Notes: generated by a model not told the origin, from the letters alone. DNA of 64,000 bases from Methylolobus aquaticus (GCA_004168015.1 SEYW01000006.1:1-64000), one strand, 5' to 3'. Counted from the stretch's first letter, positions 44,804 to 54,200 are shown. Translations and numbers: made by a program.

Positions 44804-45841
44804 TCAGCGAGCGCGGCAGGCGCGGAGAGCGGCCACCAGGGCATCGATACGCTCGGGCGTGGTATCCCAACCGCACATGAAGCGCGCCGCCCCGTGGCAC
44901 TGGCTGACATAGAAAGCCCAGCCCCGTTCCCGTAGCGCAGCGGCTTCCGCGGCCGACAACGCGATGAAGACGGCATTGGCTTGCGGAGGAAACGCCGGCT
45001 CGATGGCGTACTCCGCCAGACGGCGGACGAGATAAGCCGCGCAGTCGTTCGCATGGCGCGCGTTGCGCTGCCACGCCCCGGTTTCGATCAGTCCCAGCAG
45101 CGGCGCCGTCATGAAGCGCATCTTGGCCGCCAGCTGTCCGCCCTGCTTGCAGCGATAATCGAAGCCTCGCGCAAGGTCCCGATCGAAGAACACGACCGTA
45201 TCGCCGATCCCGCCACCCGTTTTCGATGCCCCCAGGCTCAGCACGTCGACGCCACAGCGCCAGCTCAATGCGGCCGGGCTTACACCCAGCGCCACGACGG
45301 CATTCATGAACCGGGCGCCGTCGACATGGACGGCCAGGCCGTGCGCCTTTGCCCAGGTGCACAGGCGGGTCAGTTCCTCGACGCTGTAGACGGTACCGAC
45401 CTCGGTGGATTGGGTCAGACTGAGGGCCGCAGGACGCGGAAACCGCAAGTCGCCCTCGCCGCCGAGGAATGAGGCGGCCGACGCGGGGTCCAGCTTGCCG
45501 TGGCGGCCCTGCCCCAGCAGCAACCGCGCGCCATGGGAGAAGAAGCCCGGCGCACCGCATTCATCGGTCTCGATATGCGACCACTCATGACAAATGACCG
45601 CCTGATATGGCCGGCATAGATGCGCGAGTGCCATGCTGTTGGCTGCCGTGCCGTTGAAAGCGAAAAAGACCTCGGCATCGTGCTCGAACAACGCGCGGAT
45701 GGCATCGGCCGCACCGGCCGTCCATTCATCGAAACCATAGGCCGGTGCGCTCCCGGCATTGGCACGAATCAGGTAATCCAGGGCCTCCGGACACAGTCCG
45801 GACCAGTTGTCGCTGGCAAATTCAGGCAAGGGATGCTTCAT
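44804..45841 (-). CDS. Low-specificity L-threonine aldolase family protein
   Basis: A 345-residue PLP enzyme of the beta-eliminating lyase/threonine aldolase group. It opens FASDNWSGLCPEALDYLIRA. FFAFNGTAANSMALAHLCRP is the cofactor phosphate-binding area, and SLTQSTEVGTVYSVEEL and LAVHVDGARFMNAVVALGV hold the aspartate that contacts the pyridine nitrogen. The Schiff-base lysine is in LSLGASKTGGGIGDTVVFF. It should split threonine or allo-threonine to glycine and acetaldehyde. ATG 45841 is used. It lies near glyA in the window, but in a different transcription unit. Confidence 0.88.
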   Translation of the reverse strand: MKHPLPEFASDNWSGLCPEALDYLIRANAGSAPAYGFDEWTAGAADAIRALFEHDAEVFFAFNGTAANSMALAHLCRPYQAVICHEWSHIETDECGAPGFFSHGARLLLGQGRHGKLDPASAASFLGGEGDLRFPRPAALSLTQSTEVGTVYSVEELTRLCTWAKAHGLAVHVDGARFMNAVVALGVSPAALSWRCGVDVLSLGASKTGGGIGDTVVFFDRDLARGFDYRCKQGGQLAAKMRFMTAPLLGLIETGAWQRNARHANDCAAYLVRRLAEYAIEPAFPPQANAVFIALSAAEAAALRERGWAFYVSQCHGAARFMCGWDTTPERIDALVAALRACRAR

Positions 45842-46170
45842 GATTCCACTGAACGTTGAAGACCGCTCGATGGCGCCAAGGACTCGACGCCGCCTTGCTG
45901 GTGGTCCAAAGACGGCTTTACCGAGGGCCGGCCACGGCCATGAAGGTTCCCGGTACGAGTCGGATCTCGCTGCGGGCGATCAGATACGGATACTCGGGGC
46001 AACGCCAAAAGATCCGGAGTGCGTCCGAGGCAGCGGAACCGCTGGCGCGTGTCGGGCACCAAGCGCTCCGCCAAGGGAGCGTAACGATCGCGGCCGCCGG
46101 ACAACAGACGCAAAAAAGCCCGCATCATGCGGGCTTTTCGGGCTTTCTGACGTTTTCGGAAAGCTACATT
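45842..46170. other. 329-base stretch between threonine aldolase and tRNA genes
   Basis: It carries the terminator for the tRNA transcript (listed separately) and presumably the threonine aldolase promoter. Open frames here, such as 45838-46128 minus, have no recognisable family content. Confidence 0.4.
46112..46137 (-). terminator. Factor-independent terminator after the initiator tRNA
   Basis: AAAAAAGCCCGCATCATGCG then GGCTTTT (46112-46137) gives a 7-bp GC-rich stem (GCCCGCA/TGCGGGC) flanked by A and T runs. Reading leftward it ends in TTTTTT, 34 bases after the tRNA 3' end. Confidence 0.85.
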
Positions 46171-46247
<77 letters not shown>

Positions 46248-46259
46248 TCAGATAGGAGT

Positions 46260-46288
46260 ATCTTAGGGCAATCGCCCGATTCTTGCAA
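46260..46288 (-). promoter_or_regulatory. Promoter of the initiator tRNA gene
   Basis: Reading leftward, the -35 box is TTGCAA (46288-46283), the spacer exactly 17 bases, and the -10 box TAAGAT (46265-46260). Transcription would begin just before the tRNA at 46247. This is a good sigma-70-type match. Confidence 0.65.
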
Positions 46289-46295
46289 GCGAAAT

Positions 46296-46312
46296 GACGG
46301 GCACTGCCCGTC
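46296..46312 (-). terminator. Hairpin at the end of the glyA-pgpA operon
   Basis: GACGGGC-ACT-GCCCGTC is a perfect 7-bp stem overlapping the last bases of pgpA. On the minus strand it is followed by only three Ts (ATTTCGC), so termination may be partial. Confidence 0.42.
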
Positions 46313-46808
46313 AGAGTGGGACCAGGGCGCGAAGAACCAGCAATGCCGCCGAGGCAAAAAGGCCCGCCAGTATGTCGTCCAGCATGATTCCCAGTCCCCC
46401 GCCGACCCGGCGGTCAGCCCAGGCGATTGGCCAGGGCTTGGCGATATCGAACAGGCGGAACAGCAGAAAACCGCATGCGACCCCGGTCCAGGAGAACGGC
46501 ACGCCCCACATCGTGATCAGGAAGCCGACGATCTCGTCCCAGACAATGCCGGGATGATCGCCAATCCTGTGGCGGCGTGCTGTGGCAGCACAGAACCAGA
46601 CCCCGGCGAGCGCAAGGACCAGAACGAGCGCACCGTACGCCGGCACGGACAGGTCGGCCCACAGCCAATACAACGGAATCCCGAGCAGCGTCCCGAAGGT
46701 TCCCGGGGCAAACGGCACCAGCCCTACCCCCAGGCCGAACGCGAGCAATGAGGGAGGATGCATCAGTACCGATCGCACCGGGACGGGTTGCCGAGATTTT
46801 TCTCCCAT
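46311..46808 (-). CDS. pgpA: Phosphatidylglycerophosphatase A
   Basis: A 165-residue membrane enzyme that removes phosphate from phosphatidylglycerol phosphate in phospholipid synthesis. Family features are LLAFGLGVGLVPFAPGTFGT, then the HPGIVWDEIVGFLITMW acidic motif, LLFRLFDIAKPWPIAWADRR and GGLGIMLDDILAGLFASAAL, where paired aspartates would bind metal. Three to four helices are present. The start is ATG 46808 (MGEKSRQ), 4 bases after the thiL stop; an earlier in-frame start would overlap thiL. It is the last gene of the operon. Confidence 0.92.
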   Translation of the reverse strand: MGEKSRQPVPVRSVLMHPPSLLAFGLGVGLVPFAPGTFGTLLGIPLYWLWADLSVPAYGALVLVLALAGVWFCAATARRHRIGDHPGIVWDEIVGFLITMWGVPFSWTGVACGFLLFRLFDIAKPWPIAWADRRVGGGLGIMLDDILAGLFASAALLVLRALVPL

Positions 46809-46812
46809 GACT

Positions 46813-47793
46813 TTACCGTCCTGCGAAATGATCGTATCCGCCGGGCCCAAAGGCCTCGACGCGACCTTCGCGGCTGAGCCGCAGGCCCGGCTCGCGCTGG
46901 ATGCGGCCGATTACCGTACAGGCGCATCCGATCGAGGCGAGCGCCGTCTCAATCGCGACCCGTTCGCGCTCAGGCGCTGTGAAACACAATTCGTAGTCGT
47001 CGCCGGCAACCAGCGGCATCCGCCAATCGTCCGTTCGGGCAACATAGTCGAGCACGGCTGCGGACAACGGCAAGCGCTCCCATTCGACCGTTGCCCCCAA
47101 GCCACTGGCTGCCAGCACATGGCCCAGATCGGCAGCCAGCCCATCCGATACATCAATACAGGCGCTGGCCCGTCCGCGCAGTTCCTGGCCGGCCGCGACG
47201 CGCGGCTCGGGACGCAGCAGTCGCCGCACGGACTCATCGTCGCGGCCGTCCCACAGGCCCTGCAAGGTCTTGAGACCCAGGCCCGCGCTACCGACCTGAC
47301 CGGTCACGAAAACGAGATCGCCGAGGTTTGCACCCGAGCGGCGGAGGCCACTGCCTGCCGGAAGCTGCCCCATGGCCTGCACGGTGATGCTGAGCGGTCC
47401 GCGCGTCGTGTCGCCGCCCACCAGTTCGACGCCCTGTGCGAGCGCCATTTGGGTGAACCCGGCGGCAAAACCCTCGAGCCAGACCTGATCGAGCTCGGGC
47501 AGGGTCAGGCACAGGGTGACCCAGGCCGGCGTTGCCCCCATGGCCGCCAGGTCGCTGAGGTTCACCGCGAGACTCTTGTGGCCCAGATCGTGGGGATGCA
47601 CATCCGCGAAGAAGTGCACGCCCGCGACCAGTGTGTCGGCCGTCACCGCAAGCAAGGTATCGACGGACGGCTGCAACAAGGCGCAGTCGTCGCCGACGCC
47701 GAGCACGGTCTGCGGGTGCGGGGCGCTGCCCCGGGCAAAATAGCGGCGGATCAGGTCGAACTCGCCGAACGACCCTGACGGAGAGGGCGTCAA
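46813..47793 (-). CDS. thiL: Thiamine-monophosphate kinase
   Basis: A 326-residue ATP-dependent kinase making thiamine pyrophosphate. It opens GSFGEFDLIRRYFARG, followed by VLGVGDDCALLQPS and GHKSLAVNLSDLAAMGATPA. It also has VELVGGDTTRGPLSITVQAM, ACIDVSDGLAADLGHVLAAS and PLVAGDDYELCFTAP, the metal- and ATP-binding segments of the PurM-like fold. The start is a TTG whose TTGA overlaps the nusB stop by 4 bases, implying translational coupling. With the fused thiSG at 25 kb it covers part of thiamine synthesis. Confidence 0.95.
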   Translation of the reverse strand: MTPSPSGSFGEFDLIRRYFARGSAPHPQTVLGVGDDCALLQPSVDTLLAVTADTLVAGVHFFADVHPHDLGHKSLAVNLSDLAAMGATPAWVTLCLTLPELDQVWLEGFAAGFTQMALAQGVELVGGDTTRGPLSITVQAMGQLPAGSGLRRSGANLGDLVFVTGQVGSAGLGLKTLQGLWDGRDDESVRRLLRPEPRVAAGQELRGRASACIDVSDGLAADLGHVLAASGLGATVEWERLPLSAAVLDYVARTDDWRMPLVAGDDYELCFTAPERERVAIETALASIGCACTVIGRIQREPGLRLSREGRVEAFGPGGYDHFAGR

Positions 47794-48236
47794 GCGCGGC
47801 GAGCGTTAGGCCGGGCGCCGATCTCTAGCGCCCGATGCTGTCGCGCGACGCGATCCAGGATCCCGTTGACGTAGCGGTAACCCTGCTCGGCTCCGAACTC
47901 CTTCGCAAACTTGATCGCCTCGTTCAACACGACCCGATAAGGCAACTGCGGACGGAACAGCAATTCGAACGCGCCGATACGCAGGATCGCACGCTCCACC
48001 GGATCCACCTCGGCAATCGGCCGGTCCAGATATTCAGCCAGCGCCGCATCGAGCCGGGCCACATGTTCCGGTATGCCGTGCAGCAGCGCCTTGAACGTGT
48101 CGGGATCCCCTTTGCCAATCCCATGTTCCTCGAAGAACTGGCGCTCGATCTCGGCAGGGCTCAAACCGGTGATCTGCCACTGGTAAATTGCCTGCACCGC
48201 CGCACGACGCGCCAGACTGAGCCCGGCCGGATTCAT
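47790..48236 (-). CDS. nusB: Transcription antitermination factor NusB
   Basis: A 148-residue all-helical protein with [40 protein letters not shown] and [20 protein letters not shown], followed by [20 protein letters not shown]. These are the conserved parts of NusB. It binds boxA RNA with NusE in ribosomal RNA antitermination. Its ATG overlaps the ribH stop by 4 bases and its stop overlaps the thiL start, so the three genes are translationally linked. The ribH-nusB-thiL order is common in gammaproteobacteria. Confidence 0.95.
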   Translation of the reverse strand: MNPAGLSLARRAAVQAIYQWQITGLSPAEIERQFFEEHGIGKGDPDTFKALLHGIPEHVARLDAALAEYLDRPIAEVDPVERAILRIGAFELLFRPQLPYRVVLNEAIKFAKEFGAEQGYRYVNGILDRVARQHRALEIGARPNARRA

Positions 48237-48712
48237 GCCTCCTCCAGGGCACGGACCAGATTCACCATCTCGATGGCGGTCGCGGCCGCTTCCGCACCCT
48301 TGTTACCGGCCTTGGTGCCCGCACGCTCGACCGCCTGTTCGATCGTATCCACGGTCAGCACGCCGAAGGCCACCGGAATTCCATACTTCAGCGACGTGGC
48401 CGTCAGGCCCTTCACGCACTCCCCCGCGACGTAGTCGAAATGCGGCGTCGCGCCGCGGATCACCGCGCCGATGGCGATGACCGCATCGCAGCTGCCGCTC
48501 GCAGCGACCCGGTCGACCGCCAACGGCAGTTCGAACGCGCCGGGTGTCTTGACGATGCGGATCGCATCGGACTGCGCTCCATGGCGATGCAGCGCATCCA
48601 CGGCACCAGCGATCAGGTGATCGACGATGAAGCTGTTGAAGCGCGATGCCACGATACAGAAGCGCCGCCCCTGGGCCGACAAATGGCCCTCTATCGTCTT
48701 GATATTGCTCAT
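48233..48712 (-). CDS. ribH: 6,7-dimethyl-8-ribityllumazine synthase
   Basis: A 159-residue enzyme for the second-last step of riboflavin synthesis. The sequence has [37 protein letters not shown] and [20 protein letters not shown], holding the phosphate and substrate site with the conserved histidine. [20 protein letters not shown] and [17 protein letters not shown] complete the fold. Length matches the family. It lies 13 bases after the ribB(A) gene and overlaps nusB by 4 bases. Confidence 0.96.
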   Translation of the reverse strand: MSNIKTIEGHLSAQGRRFCIVASRFNSFIVDHLIAGAVDALHRHGAQSDAIRIVKTPGAFELPLAVDRVAASGSCDAVIAIGAVIRGATPHFDYVAGECVKGLTATSLKYGIPVAFGVLTVDTIEQAVERAGTKAGNKGAEAAATAIEMVNLVRALEEA

Positions 48713-48725
48713 GGTTCAAATCACC

Positions 48726-49835
48726 TCATTCTGACGAAACGTAATCGACGACTTCGAGATCGTAACCCGACAGTCCCAGGTATTTCTTTTGCGAACCCAG
48801 GATCCGCAGTTTGCGTACGCCGAGATCGGCCAGGATCTGGGCGCCCGTGCCGGTGGTGCGCCAGTCGTCGCCACGTTCTTCACCTACCCCGAGGGCGATA
48901 CCGTGGTCCTCCATCTGATAGTGATGGATGCGCTCGACCAGCGACTTGTCGTCCTCCTCGTTCCGGATCACGACCAGCACGCCGGCGCCTTCCTGGGCGA
49001 TCCGCTTCATCGACGCGCGCAGGGACATCGTCGCATCGCCCCGCTTCGCGCCGAACAGATCCCCGAGCAGGTTGCGCCCGTGCACGCGCACCAGCGTCGG
49101 GGCATCGCCGGACACGGGCCCGAGGGTCAGCGCCAGGTGCAGTTTGTTGTCGATGCGATCCTGGTAGGCATGCAGGCGAAAATCGCCGAATTCGGTCGGG
49201 AAGGCGCAACTGCAGATGCGCTCCACCGTCTGCTCATTCTGCATGCGGTAATGGATCAGGTCCGCGATCGTCCCGATCTTTAGCCCGTGCTTCGCGGCGA
49301 AGGCCTCGAGATCGGGCCGCCGCGCGAGGGACCCGTCTTCGTTCAGGATCTCGACGATCACCGCGGCCGGCTCCGTCCCGGCGAGACGGGCCAGATCGCA
49401 GCCGGCCTCGGTATGCCCGGCCCGGTTCAGGACACCGCCCGGCTGGGCCATCAGCGGGAACACGTGGCCGGGCTGAACCAGGTCCTCGGGTTTGCAGCCG
49501 GGCGCGACGGCGCACTGGATGGTCCGCGCACGGTCGGCCGCCGAGATGCCGGTCGTGACACCGGTCGCCGCTTCGATCGAAACCGTGAAATTGGTCGAAT
49601 GGGGCGTGCGGTTGTCGTTGACCATCAGCGGCAGACGCAGCTGCTGGCAGCGATCGCGGGTCAGCGTCAGACAAATCAGGCCGCGCCCGTAGCGCGCCAT
49701 GAAGTTCACATCCTCGGGCCGGACGTGCGATGCGGCCATGACCAGATCGCCCTCGTTCTCGCGCGCCTCGTCATCCATGATGATGACCATCCGGCCTTCC
49801 CGGATGTCGGCAATGATTTCTTCAATCGTGTTCAT
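48726..49835 (-). CDS. ribB: 3,4-dihydroxy-2-butanone-4-phosphate synthase with degenerate GTP cyclohydrolase II domain (RibBX type)
   Basis: A 369-residue two-domain protein. Residues 1-200 are a complete RibB with MVIIMDDEARENEGDLVMAA, MVNDNRTPHSTNFTVSIEAA and RAGHTEAGCDLARLAGTEPA. The second half resembles RibA, but its zinc site is lost. Where RibA has the C-x10-C-x-C pattern of zinc cysteines, this protein reads RVHGRNLLGDLFGAKRGDAT with none. GTP cyclohydrolase II activity is therefore unlikely, and a separate RibA is needed elsewhere. Such hybrids are widespread in Proteobacteria. The start ATG 49835 overlaps the ribE end by 14 bases. Confidence 0.92.
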   Translation of the reverse strand: MNTIEEIIADIREGRMVIIMDDEARENEGDLVMAASHVRPEDVNFMARYGRGLICLTLTRDRCQQLRLPLMVNDNRTPHSTNFTVSIEAATGVTTGISAADRARTIQCAVAPGCKPEDLVQPGHVFPLMAQPGGVLNRAGHTEAGCDLARLAGTEPAAVIVEILNEDGSLARRPDLEAFAAKHGLKIGTIADLIHYRMQNEQTVERICSCAFPTEFGDFRLHAYQDRIDNKLHLALTLGPVSGDAPTLVRVHGRNLLGDLFGAKRGDATMSLRASMKRIAQEGAGVLVVIRNEEDDKSLVERIHHYQMEDHGIALGVGEERGDDWRTTGTGAQILADLGVRKLRILGSQKKYLGLSGYDLEVVDYVSSE

Positions 49836-50496
49836 GGGTCCCCTGGACGAAACCCGCCCGTGTCAGCGTTGCATGCGTCAGACCGCCCGGCGCGGCGGCG
49901 GCGTCCGTACCGGTCAGCAGGCGCTCCAGATAGCGCGCCAGCAGGTCGACTTCGAGATTGACCTCGCGTCCAGGCATTGCGCTGCCCAGCGTCGTTACGG
50001 CGAGCGTGTGCGGCACGATGTTGACCTCGCACCAGTCCGCACCGACGGCATTGACGGTCAGGCTGATGCCGTCCACGCAGATCGACCCCTTCTCGGCGAC
50101 ATATTTCGCGAGACCCGCCGGCACCGTGATGCGGAACCGCACCGATCGCGCGTCCTCGGTACGCCCGGCGATCGCGCCGATGCCGTCGACGTGACCGCTG
50201 ACGATGTGTCCGCCCAAGCGGCTGGACGGCGTGAGCGCGAGCTCCAGATTCACCGGATCGCCCGGCCGCAGGCGCCCGATAATCGTCCGGGCGAGCGTTT
50301 CCCGCGAGACATCGGCGGCAAAGCCATGGGCCGACCGGCTGATGACCGTCAGGCACACGCCGCTGACGGCCACACTGTCACCCAGCGCCAGATCTTCGAC
50401 CGGAAGCGTGCCGGTCGCGACGCTGAGTCGCTGATCGCCGCCGCGCGGTTCGATGGCAGTGATCCGTCCCACCGCCTGCACGATACCCGTAAACAT
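49822..50496 (-). CDS. ribE: Riboflavin synthase alpha subunit
   Basis: A 224-residue enzyme with the duplicated lumazine-binding fold. It begins MFTGIVQAVGRITAIEPRGG. The first repeat has LGDSVAVSGVCLTVISRSAH and LALTPSSRLGGHIVSGHVDG. The second has EKGSICVDGISLTVNAVGAD and LGSAMPGREVNLEVDLLARY. It dismutates two lumazines to riboflavin. I start at ATG 50496, since the MFTGIV opening is invariant in the family; in-frame sequence upstream lies in the ribD end. It is 1 base after ribD. Confidence 0.95.
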   Translation of the reverse strand: MFTGIVQAVGRITAIEPRGGDQRLSVATGTLPVEDLALGDSVAVSGVCLTVISRSAHGFAADVSRETLARTIIGRLRPGDPVNLELALTPSSRLGGHIVSGHVDGIGAIAGRTEDARSVRFRITVPAGLAKYVAEKGSICVDGISLTVNAVGADWCEVNIVPHTLAVTTLGSAMPGREVNLEVDLLARYLERLLTGTDAAAAPGGLTHATLTRAGFVQGTHEHD

Positions 50497-50497
50497 C

Positions 50498-51616
50498 TCA
50501 GTCCTCGTTTTCCTCAGCCGCCGCGGCAACACCCGCCAGCGTCAAACGCAGATCGTTACCGATCTGTTTGACGTCCGTATAGCGCAGTTCGGGCCGCTCG
50601 CTCATCCGCCCCAGACCACTCAGCTCGAACAGCCCGCGGCCGTCACTGCCCAACACACACGGGGCGACGTAGACCCGCCATTCGTTGACCAATCCCGCTC
50701 GCAAGAGTGCCCCGTTCAGGACCGCACCGGCTTCCACCAGCGCCTCGTTGAATTCGGCATCGCCCAGAAAGCGGACCAGCTGCGCGAGATCGACCCCCCG
50801 GCCCTGCGCATCGCCCGGCAGCGTCACGACTTCGGCCCCCGCATCCGCCAGCGCCTGCCGACGTCGCGCGTCGGGGGATGTCGTCACGATCACCGTTCGG
50901 CCCGGTTGCCGCAGCAGTTTCGCCCTGACCGGCAGGCGGAGCCGCGAGTCCAGCACGACACGCACCGGCTGCAGCACCGGTTCCCCCGGATCGAGCCGGG
51001 CCGTCAAAGCGGGATCGTCGGCGAGCACCGTATCGATGCCGGTCACGATCACGGAACTCCGTGCCCGCAGCCGGTGCACGTCATCGCGCGCCGCCGGGCC
51101 AGTGATCCAGCGACTCTCCCCGGAGGCCAGGGCGGTGCGTCCGTCGAGGCTCATCGCGAGCTTGCTGCGCACGAAGGGCCGTCCGGTGCGCATCCGGGTG
51201 CAGAAACCGACGTTCAGCGCCTCGGCCTCGCGGCCCAAAGCGCCGCATTCGACCCTCAATCCGCCCTGCCTCAGAATCTCGAGACCACGCCCGGCAATCG
51301 CCGGATTGGGATCTTCCATTGCGGCGACCACGCGCACCACCCCGGCCGCGATCAGGGCCTCGGTGCAGGGCGGTGTTTTCCCGTAGTGGCAGCAGGGCTC
51401 CAGGCTGACATAGGCCGTGGCACCACGCGCCTCCGCACCGGCGGCGCGCAAGGCCTCGATCTCGGCATGTGGACCGCCGACACGGCGATGCCAGCCCTCG
51501 CCGACGATTCGGCCGTCCTTGACCAGCACGCAACCGACGCGCGGATTGGGGTCGGTCGTGAACAGCGCGCGCGCCGCCAGGTCCAGCGCCCGCCGCATGA
51601 ATTGAGCGTCGTCCAT
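50498..51616 (-). CDS. ribD: Bifunctional riboflavin deaminase/reductase RibD
   Basis: A 372-residue two-domain enzyme. The deaminase domain has DPNPRVGCVLVKDGRIVGEG, the zinc ligand histidine in GGPHAEIEAL and the zinc cysteines in SLEPCCHYGKTPPCTEALI. The reductase domain starts RPFVRSKLAMSLDGRTALAS and has SSVIVTGIDTVLADDPALTA and PVRVVLDSRLRLPVRAKLL. It carries out the two steps after GTP cyclohydrolase II. I use ATG 51616 (MDDAQFMRRAL), which aligns with the family start; an in-frame GTG lies at 51637. No FMN riboswitch is visible upstream. Confidence 0.94.
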   Translation of the reverse strand: MDDAQFMRRALDLAARALFTTDPNPRVGCVLVKDGRIVGEGWHRRVGGPHAEIEALRAAGAEARGATAYVSLEPCCHYGKTPPCTEALIAAGVVRVVAAMEDPNPAIAGRGLEILRQGGLRVECGALGREAEALNVGFCTRMRTGRPFVRSKLAMSLDGRTALASGESRWITGPAARDDVHRLRARSSVIVTGIDTVLADDPALTARLDPGEPVLQPVRVVLDSRLRLPVRAKLLRQPGRTVIVTTSPDARRRQALADAGAEVVTLPGDAQGRGVDLAQLVRFLGDAEFNEALVEAGAVLNGALLRAGLVNEWRVYVAPCVLGSDGRGLFELSGLGRMSERPELRYTDVKQIGNDLRLTLAGVAAAAEENED

Positions 51617-51739
51617 CAGGCGTGAATCCGGCACCAATACGTAAGGAGGGACGCCGCGTCCATACCGAACAAAGTGTCGCGGCGCACCGATTGCCGCGCG
51701 CAGGATGGTAGCAGGTGAGCGCCCCCTGTGGGAGCCGGA

Positions 51740-52237
51740 CTATTCGTCGAACAGGTCGGGCTGTCCCGCCACCGCGTTCGAACGTGGATCGTTTTCGAGG
51801 TGATCGATGACTTCGCGGAACTCGTTGACGTCCTCGAAACGGCGGTAAACAGATGCGAAACGGACATAGGCCACATGGTCGAGGCGACTCAATTCATGCA
51901 TGACGCGCTCCCCGATCAGGCGCGAGCGGACTTCGCGGTCACCGCGTGCAAGCAGGCTCTTCTTGATCCTGGCGATCGCGGCTTCGATCAAGTCGCTGTC
52001 GACCGGCCGCTTCTCAAGGGCGCGCAAGAACCCGTTGCGCAGCTTCTCTTCCTTGAACGGTTCACGATGCCCGTTGCTCTTGACCACCCGCGGCATGTTG
52101 AGCTCGGCACTCTCGTAGGTCGTGAAGCGCTCCTTGCACTCGGCGCATTCCCGACGCCGACGAATCTGATCCCCATCCTGAGACAGGCGCGAGTCGATGA
52201 CCCGGGTGTCACCCGCACCACAAAAAGGACAATGCAT
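51740..52237 (-). CDS. nrdR: Transcriptional repressor NrdR
   Basis: A 165-residue regulator of ribonucleotide reductase genes. The N-terminal zinc ribbon [20 protein letters not shown] continues [17 protein letters not shown], giving the four zinc cysteines. An ATP-cone domain follows ([40 protein letters not shown] and [19 protein letters not shown]). No ribonucleotide reductase gene is in the window. It lies between glyA and ribD, as is common in gammaproteobacteria. Confidence 0.96.
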   Translation of the reverse strand: MHCPFCGAGDTRVIDSRLSQDGDQIRRRRECAECKERFTTYESAELNMPRVVKSNGHREPFKEEKLRNGFLRALEKRPVDSDLIEAAIARIKKSLLARGDREVRSRLIGERVMHELSRLDHVAYVRFASVYRRFEDVNEFREVIDHLENDPRSNAVAGQPDLFDE

Positions 52238-52298
52238 GATGGCGCGCGGAACGTAAGGTCAGCAAAACCCGGGCTGATCGAGATGTCGCGGCCGAGCG

Positions 52299-53555
52299 TC
52301 AGGAAGGATACACGGGGAAGCGATGACACAAATGCTGGACTTCGCCCCGCACCCGCGCGACGACCGCTTCGTTTTCCGGATCGTCCAGCACGTCGCAAAT
52401 CCATCCGGCCAGCGTTCGGCATTCCCCTTCGCAGAATCCGCGCGTCGTCGATGCCGGCGTTCCCATGCGCACACCACTGGTCACGAACGGCGACTGTGGA
52501 TCATTTGGCACGGCATTCTTGTTGACGGTAATGTGCGCCCGGCCAAGCAGTTCTTCCGCGAGCTTTCCGGTCAGACCCTTCCCGATCAGGTCGAGCAGGA
52601 ACAGGTGGTTGTCGGTACCGCCCGAAACGATCCGATATCCCCGCTCGATGAAGGTGCCCGCCATGACGCGCGCATTGCGGATCACTTCTTCCTGGTAGGC
52701 CTTGAATTCCGGCTGCAGCGCCTCCTTCAGCGCCACGGCCTTGGCAGCGATCACGTGCATCAGCGGTCCACCCTGGATGCCCGGAAACACCAGAGAGTTC
52801 AGCTTCTTCTCGATGTCCGGATTGGACTTAGCGAGAATCATGCCGCCGCGCGGGCCGCGCAGCGTCTTGTGCGTGGTGGTGGTCGTGACGTCCGCGATCT
52901 GCACCGGATTCGGATAGACGCCCGCGGCCACCAGACCCGCGACATGCGCCATGTCGACGACGAACAAGGCGCCGACTTCGTCGGCAATGTCACGGAAACG
53001 TTGCCAGTCAACGACGCGTGAGTAGGCGGAGAAACCGGCGATGATCATCTTGGGCCGGTGTTCCTTCGCCAGCGAGGCCACCTGCTCGTAGTCGATCTCG
53101 CCGGTCGCGGGATCCAGGCCGTACTGGATCGCGTTGTAGATCTTGCCGGAAAAATTGACCTTGGCACCGTGGGTCAGATGCCCGCCATGCGCGAGGCTCA
53201 TCCCCAGTATCGTATCTCCGGGGCTGATCAGCGCCATATAGGCCGCGGCGTTCGCCTGGGAGCCGGAGTGCGGCTGGACGTTGGCGTAGTCGGCACCGAA
53301 CAGTTCCTTGGCCCGCTCGATGGCCAGCGACTCGACGACGTCGACGAATTCGCAGCCACCGTAGTAGCGCTTGCCCGGGTAACCCTCGGCATACTTGTTG
53401 GTCAGCACGCTGCCCTGCGCCTGAAGCACCCGCGGGCTCGCATAATTCTCGGACGCGATCAGTTCGACGTGGTCCTCCTGGCGAGTGACTTCGTCCTCGA
53501 TCGCCTGCCAGAGTTCGTCATCGAACCCGGCTATTTCCATCCCTTTGCTGAACAT
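52299..53555 (-). CDS. glyA: Serine hydroxymethyltransferase
   Basis: A 418-residue PLP enzyme converting serine and tetrahydrofolate to glycine and methylene-tetrahydrofolate. Signature segments are [60 protein letters not shown], and [20 protein letters not shown] with the Schiff-base lysine. [14 protein letters not shown] near the end is also typical. ATG 53555 has AGGCGG 6 bases upstream. It heads the operon leading to nrdR and the rib genes. I see no glycine riboswitch in its leader. Confidence 0.97.
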   Translation of the reverse strand: MFSKGMEIAGFDDELWQAIEDEVTRQEDHVELIASENYASPRVLQAQGSVLTNKYAEGYPGKRYYGGCEFVDVVESLAIERAKELFGADYANVQPHSGSQANAAAYMALISPGDTILGMSLAHGGHLTHGAKVNFSGKIYNAIQYGLDPATGEIDYEQVASLAKEHRPKMIIAGFSAYSRVVDWQRFRDIADEVGALFVVDMAHVAGLVAAGVYPNPVQIADVTTTTTHKTLRGPRGGMILAKSNPDIEKKLNSLVFPGIQGGPLMHVIAAKAVALKEALQPEFKAYQEEVIRNARVMAGTFIERGYRIVSGGTDNHLFLLDLIGKGLTGKLAEELLGRAHITVNKNAVPNDPQSPFVTSGVRMGTPASTTRGFCEGECRTLAGWICDVLDDPENEAVVARVRGEVQHLCHRFPVYPS

Positions 53556-53981
53556 AACTACCGCCTGGATCAGTATTCTGTGTTTTCAGCCGGATATTCT
53601 ACCGCAACGGACCCACTATGACCTAGCTCACCCTAGGGTTATTCCGGTCGACAGCCTATCCACTCAGCGTATCGGAATGCGGCGCCGGGAGGACGCGGGC
53701 CGCGGCATCCGCCGCGCAGGACGCCGGCTATCCTGCGCAACTTTCGTGTTGGCGCAGTCATGGTTTGCCCGCACCGAGGGGAGCGGTCGACGGATGCACT
53801 CGCCTGCGCGACAAATGGTCGCCACTTTGTGACCCGTAACGAAACCGTGGGTCGAGTCTGCGACGGGAGTGCACCGGGGCGTTGCCGCCGGGCTGAACGG
53901 GTCGTCAGTCGATAGCGACGTCAACCCACGACGAGGTGCGAGCAAAGCTGGCTCGCTGCGACCAACTCCGCTGCCACACGC
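53556..53981. other. 426-base gap upstream of glyA
   Basis: No gene or known RNA is seen. TAGAAT (about 53600, minus strand) could be a glyA -10 box, but the -35 is unclear. Two overlapping hairpins occur at 53701-53716 (CGCGGC-ATCC-GCCGCG) and 53714-53738 (GCGCAGG with CCTGCGC). Confidence 0.38.
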
Positions 53982-54200
53982 TCAGTGACGGTGCCCACAA
54001 CCGGCACCGCAGCTATGGGCCGGCGCAGCGCTGGGCGCCGATGCGGCCTTTACGCCCCCGCCGCCGTGTACCGCCGGTGCAGAAAGCTGCTTTTGAACCG
54101 GACCGCCGCAGTTGGGACAGGCCGGGGCCGGGTCCGCAATCTTGTGCATCGCGGTAAAGTCGTGATGGCAGCTATCGCAGCGATAATCGTATGTGGGCAT
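53982..54200 (-). CDS. FmdB-family zinc-ribbon protein
   Basis: A 72-residue protein beginning MPTYDYRCDSCHHDFTAMHK. A second pair of cysteines in PACPNCGGPVQKQLSAPA completes the CxxC...CxxC zinc ribbon. The tail is alanine/proline-rich and ends in SCGAGCGHRH, which may bind metal. Members are small putative regulatory or chaperone-like proteins without a firm role. ATG 54200 is used. It is transcribed in the same direction as hemJ, 98 bases downstream. Confidence 0.85.
   Translation of the reverse strand: MPTYDYRCDSCHHDFTAMHKIADPAPACPNCGGPVQKQLSAPAVHGGGGVKAASAPSAAPAHSCGAGCGHRH

Noticed and set aside
51617-51739. FMN riboswitch before ribD
   Set aside because: The gap is too short for an FMN riboswitch and lacks its conserved segments.
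53556-53700. Glycine riboswitch before glyA
   Set aside because: No tandem or single glycine-aptamer core could be recognised in the leader on the minus strand.
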